From NCBI GenBank assembly GCA_949318235.1, contig OX439136.1, forward strand, positions 7,118,978 through 7,182,977: a DNA stretch of 64,000 nt, read 5' to 3'. Shown here in pieces: positions 49,705-64,000 of the stretch (position 1 is its first letter; every line of letters starts with the position of its first letter). This stretch comes from Ecdyonurus torrentis (lineage: Eukaryota; Arthropoda; Insecta; Ephemeroptera; Heptageniidae). The notes beneath the pieces are model-generated. The model saw only the letters and a program-made list of their open reading frames with translations, did not search any database and was not told the origin of the DNA. A program made the position numbers and the translations under genes.

Positions 49705-50733
49705 TAAGTAAACGAAAAAAGGTACTGTATTTTTGTTTCTTGAATACTTAATTATAACTTTAAAACATGTACAAAGTAGTGCCCATAGACATATGTCTAT
49801 GGTAGTGCCTACATATAAAATTGTTGGTGTAAGCTTTTTTTTTTTTTTTTTTTTTTTTTAAATAATAATATATTTTTAAGGCACATACAGGGTTTTTGTA
49901 ACCCTATTACATGAACCTTTGCTATACAGCATAATGCTAAGTACAAAAATAGTTAAAATATCAAAGGAAATAGTAATATATATCCCCCCTAAAAAAAGTA
50001 AATAATTTTTAAAAGCAAGTCTATTTTAGAAGAATTTACATTTATATAGTTACAATATATGTGTTAATGTATTCTACATTTTTTTTAATGACACCATATA
50101 TGATATATAGTATAAGTATGTCCGTCTATTTAGCATTATATATTACTTTCACTCTTTATAATAAATAAAACAAAAATCAATTATTTATATACTAACACGG
50201 TACCCACGACAAAAATTTCACACAAAATGTGTAAACGTTACACACATAACAAGAATATAAAAATTTAACCCTCAAATAATAAAAACCCTAAAAAACATAA
50301 CTCAAAACATAACATTTTTTTTCAGTGTTATATAATCATATAATAACATCTGTCCACTATACTAAAAACCTATTAAAATTGACCAGTCGATTTTAAACCA
50401 GGATACACCATACACATAACACGGTAAAAGTAGTTAAAATATTCAGAAAAAAAACTTAAAGCTTATATTATTATTATTGAAGGTATAACTTTTTTTTTTA
50501 ATAGAGAACGCGACTAAAGTATAAGCATGGTTTTATCCGCGGGCGTTAATAATAATAATAACCCCTCCTTACTTGAGACGCCATTATATCATACCACGTG
50601 ACCTTAACTTTAAACTTGTCCAGCAACATAATAATATGTATGTAGTAGTGGGTAGCATCTATTTTAACTAATTTTAAAGAATAAAATAACTACTGTCTAG
50701 GTACACGTAGAGACATGTAAAAAAAAATGTTTC

Positions 50734-50735
<2 letters not shown>
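49705..50735. other. AT-rich non-coding DNA, no gene seen
   Basis: Contains a T tract at 49835-49859 and a short CG-containing patch at 50505-50615 (CCGCGGGCG, CCACGTGACC) of unknown role. Confidence 0.6.

Positions 50736-50779
<44 letters not shown>
50736..50779. repeat. poly(T) tract
   Basis: T run of about 44 bp. Confidence 0.95.
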
Positions 50780-50780
<1 letters not shown>

Positions 50781-51319
50781 TATCTTAGTATCATTCATAT
50801 GTGACCTCAGAGTACAGTAGTTTTCTCATATAAATTGCTGGAAAAAAACTTGGTTCCGCAAAATCGGAAAATTAGGGGTTAGCAAAGCACCAATCATTTG
50901 ATGTTACGTAAAAAATATATTTTCAGAAAAGCTTATTATAATATAAAATAATAATATACGTATAATAATGTTTTATTTTAATAGGGAATAATTGAATTAA
51001 TACAATATTTTTATTGTTTACTCAATCTTCTAAAATAAGACTATATAAGTATTCTTAGAAATATATTATAATATAAATGATGAAACTTATTACGGAAATT
51101 AAGATATATTTATGATATAATTTTTGTTGTCATCGAGTATTATTATAGCTTGCAAATAATACTGAATCCTTTATTATTTTATTTATTCCAATTTAAGATT
51201 TTTGTGCAACATTTTTTTTTAATATAACTGTTATACTTATATTTAATCATTTCATTTCTTTCGTTTACTTTACTATTAGTATGATTTTTTGGATTTTTTT
51301 GTTTGGATTTTTTGGATTA

Positions 51320-51320
<1 letters not shown>

Positions 51321-51367
<47 letters not shown>
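51321..51367. repeat. poly(T) tract
   Basis: T run of about 47 bp, the longest homopolymer noticed in the window. Confidence 0.95.
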
Positions 51368-51370
<3 letters not shown>

Positions 51371-51665
51371 TTAATCGACACAACTTGTGGTTCTATATGT
51401 ATTCATTATATAAGTTTAAATTTTCAACACCATCCTCTTTAGTAGTATTTCATATATTTGTTTTTCAACTTAAAATATATCTATATATTTATTAAAATTA
51501 AAATAAGACTCATCATGTTAAAAATAATTACAAACATTACATTTTCTTTTACATTATATACCAAATGTTAACAAATATAATTAAAATTACAAAAAATAAA
51601 ATAACGATCTGAGTAGTTAATTAAATAACAACTCAAATATTAAAACGGTATTATTATATAATAAT

Positions 51666-51745
51666 GTACTCACGAATTGTGATAATATATTTTATCATTA
51701 TAAAAAAAAAAAACTCGCGTTAATTTAACAATGTTATTCTTATGA
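51666..51745 (+). mobile_element. Family F fragment, copy F4
   Basis: GTACTCACGAATTGTGATAA, TATATTTTATCATT, an A tract, then ACTCGCGTTAATTTAACAAT and TTCTTATGAG match the left half of F1 at 29297 in order. The right half is missing. Confidence 0.7.
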
Positions 51746-53702
<1,957 letters not shown>

Positions 53703-54177
53703 AATGAAGCGACACACACGCAAAAAGAGGGGTATTTTGTGGTTTTAATATAAAATGAGAGGTCAAGTTTTAGAATTGACCTTTTTTCTGTTACAAAGTA
53801 TGCCATAGTATATAATGTACTGTACAGTATTATACGTGGGATGTTAAAACTGCCCTTGGTTATCGCAACCACAATACATTACATACTGTATAACATCGGT
53901 TTCTTTCATATATGCCCGTATAAAGAGACACATTTTTACATGCATTAGAGGCTACTTTGTGGTATATAATACTATAGATATTTCTATATTTTAGAGCATG
54001 AAATTATGATAGAAATAAAAGAGACCGCAAATTTATTAACTATGTTCTATTAGCTATACTTTTTAAAAACTAAAGCAGTAAAAAAAAAGCTTTATTGTAA
54101 CATTATCTATTCCATTTGCAATATAATATTATGCTATTGAATTGGCATTACTTTTTCTTCCTTCTTTATTTTTATAA

Positions 54178-54467
54178 CAGACCCCTTGCACATCCTTGCG
54201 CTTTGTCGCCATGTTTGTAGTGCCTATAATGCATTGTCCAGTATTTCTCTAAATTTTTCACATAAAAAGAGTTTATTTCAACTGAACGAATTTTTCTCAT
54301 ATTCTTCGAGCTTATTAGGAGCTAGAAATAAAGGCTTTGATTTTTTTTTTTTTTTTTTTTTTTTTTGCTATATTAAAAAAAATAAAAATAACGTTTTTCC
54401 TATGCTGGCCTATATGTATTTCTAACCAACAAAATGGAGGCTCTTAAATATGAGTGCAACTGGTCTA
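54178..54467 (+). mobile_element. Family E MITE, copy E3
   Basis: CAGACCCCTTGCACATCCTT at the left, GAGTGCAACTGGTCTA at the right. It has a small deletion after GTCCAGTA relative to E2, and its internal T tract is expanded to about 26 bp (54341-54366). Confidence 0.87.
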
Positions 54468-55830
54468 GAGTATAAAATATTCAATAACTTCTTTTTTTTT
54501 GTTATTATTATTTCGCTATAAATTATATTATAAAAGTTACAGCAAATTGTCATATCTTAAAAAGTGAATGGAAAATACAATGCTTAAAATTATTTTTTTA
54601 TATGAAAATAGAGAATTATTGTTGATGAACTGAATGGACACATTAAAACATCGATAGTTAATATTAATAGTATTTTGCATAATCGCAGTCGATAAACTGC
54701 TCCCGTATAATGCTGATTAAATTTTAAAAAACAACAACTATAAATAGTCATAATAAAATATAAAAAAAAAGAATCGTTTTGAAGAAAAAACATAAGTTTT
54801 CATTATCCTATTAACCCTTTTCAATTTTTATCATTTTTCACTTATTTTATACGTATAATATATTAAAAAGGTCATAACTTTCATCAATTATTTAAAAAAA
54901 AAAATCTTATACTAAAAAAAAATATCTTGATATAGAATAAAAGAATATAGTTAGAGAGAGAAAAAAAATTCTATTGGATCATAAATAAAAATAATCAATA
55001 AAACCATCATTTATATTTATCTCTCTAGTCTAATAGTTTGCATGTTTAAAGATAATCATCATACTTTTTTTGTTTACTTATAGCAAAAATACAGAAAAAC
55101 AAATTTATTACATTTATTATTCCTATTCTTAATTTCAAATTTATCTAAAATTTGTAATAAAAAAAATAAATAAATTGATAGTATAAACCTACTTTTTTTT
55201 AATACAATAATTTAATTTAATAGACTTTAAAATAGAGAGAGAAAGAGAGAGAGAGAGAGAAATATTTTTTCTTATCAATAAATTACCCAAATTAAAAATA
55301 AATTTCTATTCATAAAACTTGCACAAGTCTAATATTTTTTTACCCGGATATTGCATACAAAAGATTATAAAAATTTCACACTACTATACGTTTTAATATT
55401 TTTTATTTACTGTTCCATTTATTTAAACATATATATTTTTTTTATTGTTGTATGAACACAATGTTATGTTATTGAATAGGCGCTTTGCTTGCAATAATAA
55501 TAATAATAAATTAATAGGAAAATACCGCGCATCAAATACAATGAAGTTCCGTTAAATTAAGATTGGCGTAAGTTTTTATGAAATGTTTTTTTTTATTGTA
55601 TATACACAATCATATAATAGTATACTTCCTTAGGGCTGCTTGATTGACCATATGGACAATTAAAAACATTTTATACTAAATAGATTCTATACAGTATTTT
55701 TCTTTGTTTACGTTTTGGTATGACGTAAATATGCTAATTAGATGATGTGATTTGTTTTAAATTAGTTGAAATCTATTATAGTTTGCAATATGAAAATATA
55801 CTTGGAAAAATAGTACATCTATAATATTTT

Positions 55831-55910
55831 ACATTCTTGCGCTTAGTTGCCATCTTTGTGGTTTATATTATCCACCGTATTTGGGAGAAACGACATTTTT
55901 TTCCTTATTT
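55831..55910 (+). mobile_element. Family E fragment, copy E4
   Basis: ACATTCTTGCGCTTAGTTGC, CATCTTTGTGG, ATTATCCA, then GGGAGAAACGACATTTTTTTC follow the order of the family E left end, without the terminal TAGACCCC. Decayed. Confidence 0.55.
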
Positions 55911-56795
55911 GTAGGAAAACGAAGACAAAAAAAAAATAAAAAATAAAAATAAATAAAAAAATAAAAAACATTTTTTTAGTTTTGGAAATTTTGTTCTGGG
56001 AAGAGCATTTAATTAAAAGCAATAACCTTACGTTAGTTTGTACTTAAAATGAGTAAAAAGAAGAGAGAGAGAGAATATTTTTCATATGCTTGCTTATAGT
56101 CGCTTTACCAGCAATGAAATAAAAGTGACGGTTGGCTATGTATAAATTAATAATACATATTAAAAAAAAAAAAAAAAAAAACTGCCAATCCATGTAATAA
56201 AATTGCAAAATTAAATATAAAAATTAATATAATAAATATAAATTTTGAAATGTAATCCACAATTTTCACTATATACCAGCATATAAAAAGTAGGATAAAA
56301 TATATTCCCAGACCAACCCTATTTACACATGTTATCAAACAATATAGACGGTGTAATAAAAGCTTATGTAGGGCTGCACATATGACCTCCCACGAAGGTT
56401 AAATATCTACAAAGTAAATTTTTATATATTTTTTTACACAGAAAAGTTTATATTGAGAAAGGTAAAAAAAAATATTTGGAACAATCGAGTAAAAAAAAAA
56501 AAATCTTATTAAAATTTTAATTTAAATTTGGACCAATGTAAACATCACCTTTTTTTTTACGACAGAAAAAAAAAAACGGTTGACGTCATTTCTAATTTTT
56601 ATGAAGCATTGAATGTTACCGAGATTTTTTTTTTCTTTACTTATGAATTTTTGTTATACAAAATATATTATATATATATACCAAAAGTTCTCCAAAAGAT
56701 TTTTAAAAACATAAGTTGCTGAAATTTCTAGATAAATTTGTGTTGAAAATCACTGCCTTTTTTTTCAACTAAAAATTTGCATTAAAAGATGGAAG
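55911..56795. other. AT-rich non-coding DNA, no gene seen
   Basis: Several A tracts; one TGACGTCA at 56581-56588 outside any recognised element. Confidence 0.65.
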
Positions 56796-56808
56796 AAGAG
56801 AGAGAGAG

Positions 56809-56898
<90 letters not shown>
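56796..56898. repeat. (GA)n microsatellite
   Basis: About 103 bp of GA with AA interruptions near the start. Confidence 0.97.
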
Positions 56899-56899
<1 letters not shown>

Positions 56900-57375
56900 C
56901 AAATTTTGCAGATTTCAAAACTCAAAACAGGTCCCGTTATTTAATATGAGAGCAACTATTAAAAGAAAAATGCATTTTTATAGAACCTTTAATTCTATAT
57001 TAAAAATAGTTGAAACCCAGATTTTATACAAAAAAAGTTGATACAGTAAAATTAATGTAATAAAAGTGTAATTTTTAATATAATAAATATAACATAAAGA
57101 AATTTTTTTTCATACTTATAATAAAATTAAAACAATCGTGTTCTATATAAAATATAAGATCATAGTTTTAACCCTATAGAAAAAATATTAAAATTAATTG
57201 GTATTATCATTTTTTTTTTTCCTTTTTCTTTCTTCTTATACTATATGGTATAATTAGCGGTATGATAAAGTCAGAGGCTTAAGTATTATAGATTTAAGTA
57301 CATTATATAAAATTTTCTTTATACTTTGTGTAGAGTATCAAAAAGTTTTAAGACCTCTTTTGAATGAAAAGTACG

Positions 57376-57508
<133 letters not shown>

Positions 57509-57948
57509 CTAATGAAAGATGACTTTATATTATGTAATTATACCCAAAATAAAAAATTCCATCATATTGCTCCAAAAAAGGACTATATAACTTTTACAAA
57601 AAAATCTTAATGATAATCTTTTATAATTATATTTAATTTAATGAAAAACTTTTTAATTGAGTATTTAAAAAAAAAAATAGTAAGTTCAAGTATACTAAGT
57701 AGAAAAATGACTACAACATTTTTTTTTCATCACGCTGTTTGATTAAACGGACATAAAGAAAAGGGAATTAATTATTTCATTTGCTATATTAAAGCTGTTA
57801 TAATTAAAAAAAAAAAGCTAAATTTAATATTATTAATTATGATATGTTGATTAATTATGATAGTTCTCATTAATATATTTTAATTGCATATTTAAATATA
57901 ATTTATGTATAATATACTCTGTATTTTACTTATTTGTTATACGTATAC

Positions 57949-58063
<115 letters not shown>

Positions 58064-58454
58064 TTAGAAACCAGAGAAAATGCATTAAATGCACTTGCAC
58101 AATATACTGCATGTGTTATTCATGTGTGATTACTTTATTCATTTTAAATAATTGCAGTAATACATTTTATAATTACTTCTTTATGTACAGTATATAGTTC
58201 TTGTTTTCATAATAATGATGTATTTTTATATTGAAATTGCAATCAAATCGAACTGGATGTATACATTAATACTTTGGATCGAGAGTGGATACATATTTTT
58301 AATTTTTTTTTTTAATTTAAGCACGCAAATACATATTTGTAATTTATTTTGTTTGGAAATAAAATAAAATGCTTTAGTGAATATATGTTTAAAATAATAC
58401 TCGTTTAATAAACTTGACTCAAAGAAATTATTATTTTATGAAAATTTCAAAAGT

Positions 58455-58455
<1 letters not shown>

Positions 58456-58541
<86 letters not shown>

Positions 58542-58550
58542 AGAGAGAGA
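58456..58550. repeat. (GA)n microsatellite
   Basis: About 95 bp of GA with one TAAA interruption near the end; a 30-bp A tract follows at 58580-58609. Confidence 0.97.
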
Positions 58551-58578
58551 ATTGATTTCAAATTTAAAAACAGCTTTT

Positions 58579-58611
<33 letters not shown>

Positions 58612-58754
58612 GAGCGAAACTGGAAATTATAAAAATACTGTATTATATAAAAACGCACGAAATGATTCAATTATATTAACATTTTCCAACGCAACAAAAT
58701 TCGATTTAAAACAAGCATGAATACATATAAACATAATATTATGTAGATCTATTA

Positions 58755-58870
58755 TAATAAGCTAGAGCACCGCGAACGCGTGATAATTGAGACTGACACG
58801 TGTGTATATAGAAAGGTGCGATAATCCCAAGCTTTCATTTCAACACTTTGACGCCGTCATTCCTCATTTA
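58755..58870. other. CpG-containing patch of unknown role
   Basis: GCACCGCGAACGCGTG, CACGTGTG and TTTGACGCCGTC stand out from the AT-rich flanks. No frame, terminal repeat or splice pair found. Confidence 0.35.
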
Positions 58871-59086
58871 TCACATATAAACATTTATATCAAAATTATA
58901 TAAATTTGTTGTTGTTGTCAATATAAATTTCAAATTTATAAAATGATCTGCTTTTTATGCATCATTTTAAATTTATATTTTATATATTTTATTTTTCTAT
59001 ATAATGAAAGTTAAAAGTAATAACTGTTATTTTTCTCTATACATTTGTGTGACATTTCCACTGATCTCGACTGCACTTCTAACGTA

Positions 59087-59239
59087 GATATCGTCTCTAT
59101 CGCGTCAAACGTTTCAAGTGATGTTATCACGAGCTCGCTAAACGTTCCATCTACATAGGGTTTACTGTGTCAGATGGAACGTTTGGCACGCTCATGATAA
59201 TTTCACTTGAAACAATTTGCCGCGATAGTGACGATACAT
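59087..59239. mobile_element. Strong fold-back element
   Basis: The arms at 59087-59152 and 59172-59239 are inverted repeats of about 67 bp (ATCGTCTCTATCGCG against CGCGATAGTGACGAT; GTTTCAAGTGA against TCACTTGAAAC; AACGTTCCATCT exact). The loop is about 19 bp (ACATAGGGTTTACTGTGTC). It would form a long near-perfect hairpin. It may be a MITE or a hairpin-RNA source; no target duplication was identified. Confidence 0.75.
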
Positions 59240-60113
59240 GTAATATTGTATATATGATGGAGCTCAGGTAGCTTCTAAATATAGGGACAAATAGGGTAAT
59301 TAAGATGGTCCTGGTTGAGACTCAAGTGCTATTGGCTTTTTACAGGCTATTTAAATGGAAAAGGTAAATTTCCAATTTAAGAGAATGAGAACGAGCAGTT
59401 TGAGAATTATTGGATTGAGAGCATTTTTGATCCAAACCATCGAGTAAAATCCTATATATATCCTGGGTATTCAAAATTTCAAAATTTAAGTCATTAACTT
59501 TGTTCGTTGACGATATTATCATATTTTTAAGTTTTAATTAAAAATCTGCCAATAATTGAGACTTATACCAAAAACTGGAACTCAAACATAGTAATTGTTA
59601 GAAAAATAGTAGAAAAACGATCAAGGACAAATATTTCATTTAAAGGTAAAATATTAAATATATGTTATATAACCAAAAAGAATTGGAAATTAGAGTATAA
59701 CTTAATTTTTTTCTCACGTCGTTTAGAATAACGACTAAAATGTGCTCCACCTGTAAGCTCTATTATTTAAACCATATAATAATACGTAAATTATCACTAT
59801 AAAAGAATAGGTCATGTTTAAATGTATAACTTCATGTTATTTTTAATAATCTTTTCAAGAAAATACAATGCAAAATTTATTCTTATTTAAAATTAGCACT
59901 AAAAATAATGTGATGACCTTCTTTTATATATGTGGAATTTTTTTTTTCAAAATATTCAATTGTATTATATAATATACGTATATATATAAAAAAAAATGCA
60001 TATTTATACCTTCAAGATAAAAATACGTTTTTTTTAAATTTAATAATAACAATACATTTAACAAATAGCAAATTCTTATGATGGAGAATTTTTAAAGGAG
60101 ACTCAATTAAACC
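59240..60113. other. Non-coding; possible family I relative
   Basis: At 59395-59580 TGAGAATTATTGG, TATCCTGGGTATTCAAAATT, and CTGCCAATAATTGAGAC echo the element around 18240-18420. The boundaries cannot be set; the remainder is AT-rich. Confidence 0.4.
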
Positions 60114-60209
60114 CTCTCTCTCTCTCTCTCTCTCTCGTCTCATCATTACTATAACAATCGATTTTAATAATGTTGATTGTTATACCGAATATATATACGT
60201 GTGCATGTG

Positions 60210-62035
<1,826 letters not shown>

Positions 62036-62340
62036 ACTTCAAAATGATTCTTTTTACTATTATACAATTCTGACGTTTAAGTAAAAATATATTTGTTTTT
62101 TTTTATACAGCTTGAATAGATCGAAAATTTTTTTTGAAAAAAGTTTAAAAAAATGTGAAAAAAAAAAAAAGTTTCATTATATTTTGAAAAATATTTGTAA
62201 TTTATTATTATTTTTGATTGACATTTTAAGTTATAAAATACGACTTTGATTTTTCTAAATTTGACATTCAATTTTAGGAGTGCACGTATAATATTATAAA
62301 ATGATATGATATAACTGGTGAAGCATAAAAATTAGATAAA

Positions 62341-62342
<2 letters not shown>

Positions 62343-62384
<42 letters not shown>
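62343..62384. repeat. poly(T) tract
   Basis: T run of about 42 bp. Confidence 0.95.
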
Positions 62385-62388
<4 letters not shown>

Positions 62389-62410
62389 AAGAGAGAAAGA
62401 AAAAAAAGTT

Positions 62411-62485
62411 TTAATTTTTTCGGTCACCAGCGGCGTTTGAGACATGAATCTTCATGTCAAAGTTTTTGAACTTCAACACGGCAGT
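62411..62485 (-). other. Protein-like islet of about 23 codons (unassigned)
   Basis: On the minus strand GCC-GTG-TTG-AAG-TTC starts a frame with residues A-V-L-K-F-K-N-F-D-M-K-I-H-V-S-N-A-A-G-D-R, ending at TAA (62411-62413). The composition is much less AT-biased than its surroundings. It could be the remnant of a last exon, but there is no AG acceptor in frame and a stop lies immediately upstream. The segment also contains the hairpin GACATGAA-TC-TTCATGTC. Confidence 0.2.
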
Positions 62486-62760
62486 TTATCATTTTTATTT
62501 TCTTCCTATAACTTTTCTTTCTTATTCTAATATAACCTTCATGCTCATGATAAACAAATCAGGTTTTTTTAAAAAAAATTAATCGAAAATGTACTAAAAA
62601 TCTATACTATACAGTATACATACATACGCATAAAATATATAAATAAAAATATATAGTTGTCCGTTTTTTTTAAAATATAATATACAAGGTAAAAATATAT
62701 TATAGTGATAACAAAAATAAAAATAACAGTCCTAAATAAAATATTTTAAATTTTCATTGC

Positions 62761-62785
62761 TTTTTTTTTTTTTTTTTTTTTTTTT
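62761..62785. repeat. poly(T) tract
   Basis: T run of about 25 bp. Confidence 0.9.
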
Positions 62786-63557
62786 ACGAATATGACACGA
62801 TAAGTACTTAAAAATTTCATACGGCTGTAATAACATTATCAATGTTTTGTGTAATTTTTTTCCCCAATATACATTTGTAATGAAAATATATCAATTGGAA
62901 ATCGATACTTTTGTTATTACAGCTGTCCTATATACGGAAAAAAAATGTAAGATGAGTTAAAAATTTGAACAAATATGATATTGATATTTTATAAAGAGTA
63001 GTGTTTGTTTAGTATTAATCTAATGTTTAGAGGTGTGAAACTTATACTTCAAGTATTGGATCCTGATCATACAAAATCAACAGTATTTTGCCTTGTATAA
63101 GGAAAAATAAACGAACATTTTCTATGCTCTCTTTTTCCAGTTCTAAAAGTAATAAATCTTGCACAGCCTCTTTTTTTTTTTCTCTGAAACTTTTTCAGTT
63201 TTCCTGATATTTATCAACCCGTTCAATACATAATGATTATATAAAAAAAATCTATGGTTACAAAATAATTAAGAAATTAAAAAGAATTTTATAAGATTTC
63301 TATAATTATAAAATATATCTATTATAAGTTATACTGTACATATAAAAATATATGTAGGCATAAACGATAATATAATACATTATATTTTATAGAACAAATA
63401 ATACATAAAATAAAATTTCAAATACTTTTAAAACTTACATTTTTTACTACCGTACACGTTTTTGAATTGCAGCTTTGAATTATCCGGAGCATTCATATTT
63501 TAGAGTAGCCATTTTGGTGGTCAAATAATTAACTCATAGCATGGGGAGGGGGTATAT

Positions 63558-63560
<3 letters not shown>

Positions 63561-63652
<92 letters not shown>
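63561..63652. repeat. (TA)n microsatellite
   Basis: About 92 bp of TA. Confidence 0.97.
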
Positions 63653-63654
<2 letters not shown>

Positions 63655-63773
63655 AATCCTATATTCCTATATCTAAAGGAGATAGCCAAGTTCAAAAAAA
63701 GTTTTGAATTTTGAAATAAAATTAAAAATTTCTTCTAACGCTGGGTTTAGGATTCAAAAAAAAAAAAAAAAAA

Positions 63774-63837
63774 GCAAGAAAAAAAGCAAGAAAAAAAGCA
63801 AGAAAAAAAGCAAGAAAAAAAGCAAGAAAAAGCAAGG
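63774..63837. repeat. 12-bp minisatellite GCAAGAAAAAAA
   Basis: Units start at 63774, 63786, 63798, 63810 and 63822, each 12 bp; a shortened unit follows at 63832. It is bounded by A tracts on both sides. The Lys-Ser-Lys frame at 63704-63922 reads through it and is not a gene. Confidence 0.93.
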
Positions 63838-64000
63838 AACTAAGGGGTTCTTTTACAAAAAAAAAAAAAAAAAATTGTTTACTATCACTCACTGTCAGTG
63901 TACATATTTAGACTTTATTTAATGTCTGGTTTAACTTGAAATATACATTCTATAGGTAGTTCAACTATAAAACAGCTGATATAAAAGTTCACAAGTTCAA

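Overview
This window is a gene-poor, very AT-rich (by eye about three-quarters A+T) piece of eukaryotic nuclear DNA, most likely from an invertebrate animal; I cannot name the species. The evidence is very long GA/CT and TA microsatellites, many 20-45 bp A or T homopolymers, nested short inverted-repeat transposons, a tRNA-derived SINE family, a 5S rRNA-derived element and GT-AG splice signals. No reading frame resembles a known protein. The longest ones are translations of microsatellites, of SINE copies or of fold-back elements. No operon, CRISPR array, phage or bacterial feature is present.

Layout. 0-7 kb: microsatellites and a dense MITE cluster holding three unrelated families; one TA-type MITE (about 5.5 kb) carries a Tc1/mariner-type MITE inside it. 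8.7-9.1 kb and 11.7-11.9 kb: two minus-strand copies of a class II (Ser-like) tRNA-derived SINE, one with its head and one truncated; a decayed plus-strand third copy lies at 25.2-25.5 kb. 13-22 kb: microsatellite-rich, with fold-backs at 14.8, 17.9-18.2, 19.8 and 22.0 kb. 23-29 kb: a partial TTAA-type MITE, a possible exon, then two TTAA-type MITEs, the second interrupted by a TA-type MITE (28.3-28.6 kb). 31.9-33.3 kb: the best candidate gene, a plus-strand chain of short exons with canonical splice sites, a textbook branch point and a poly(A) signal; it is either non-coding or encodes very short peptides. 33.6-34.0 kb: a degenerate tandem/hairpin array and a third Tc1-type MITE. 37-41 kb: two further TTAA-type elements and a 5S-derived SINE-like element. 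45.6-46.6 kb: a TA-type MITE, a repeat with CCAAT/GC-box motifs, and a minus-strand splice acceptor whose downstream exon resembles the terminal exon at 33.1 kb. 47-64 kb: mostly microsatellites, two more copies of the AGACCCC MITE, a strong fold-back at 59.1 kb and a 12-bp minisatellite at 63.8 kb.

How it fits together. The window is a graveyard of non-autonomous elements with no transposase, so the mobilising enzymes must be elsewhere. At least four families end in TTAA (piggyBac-type signature) and two insert at TA. Several unrelated families carry the 8-bp palindrome TGACGTCA (the CRE/ATF-CREB core). I count 13 copies, where base composition predicts well under one. That enrichment, the spliced transcript candidate at 32.5-33.3 kb and its partial look-alike at 46.6 kb are the observations most worth following.
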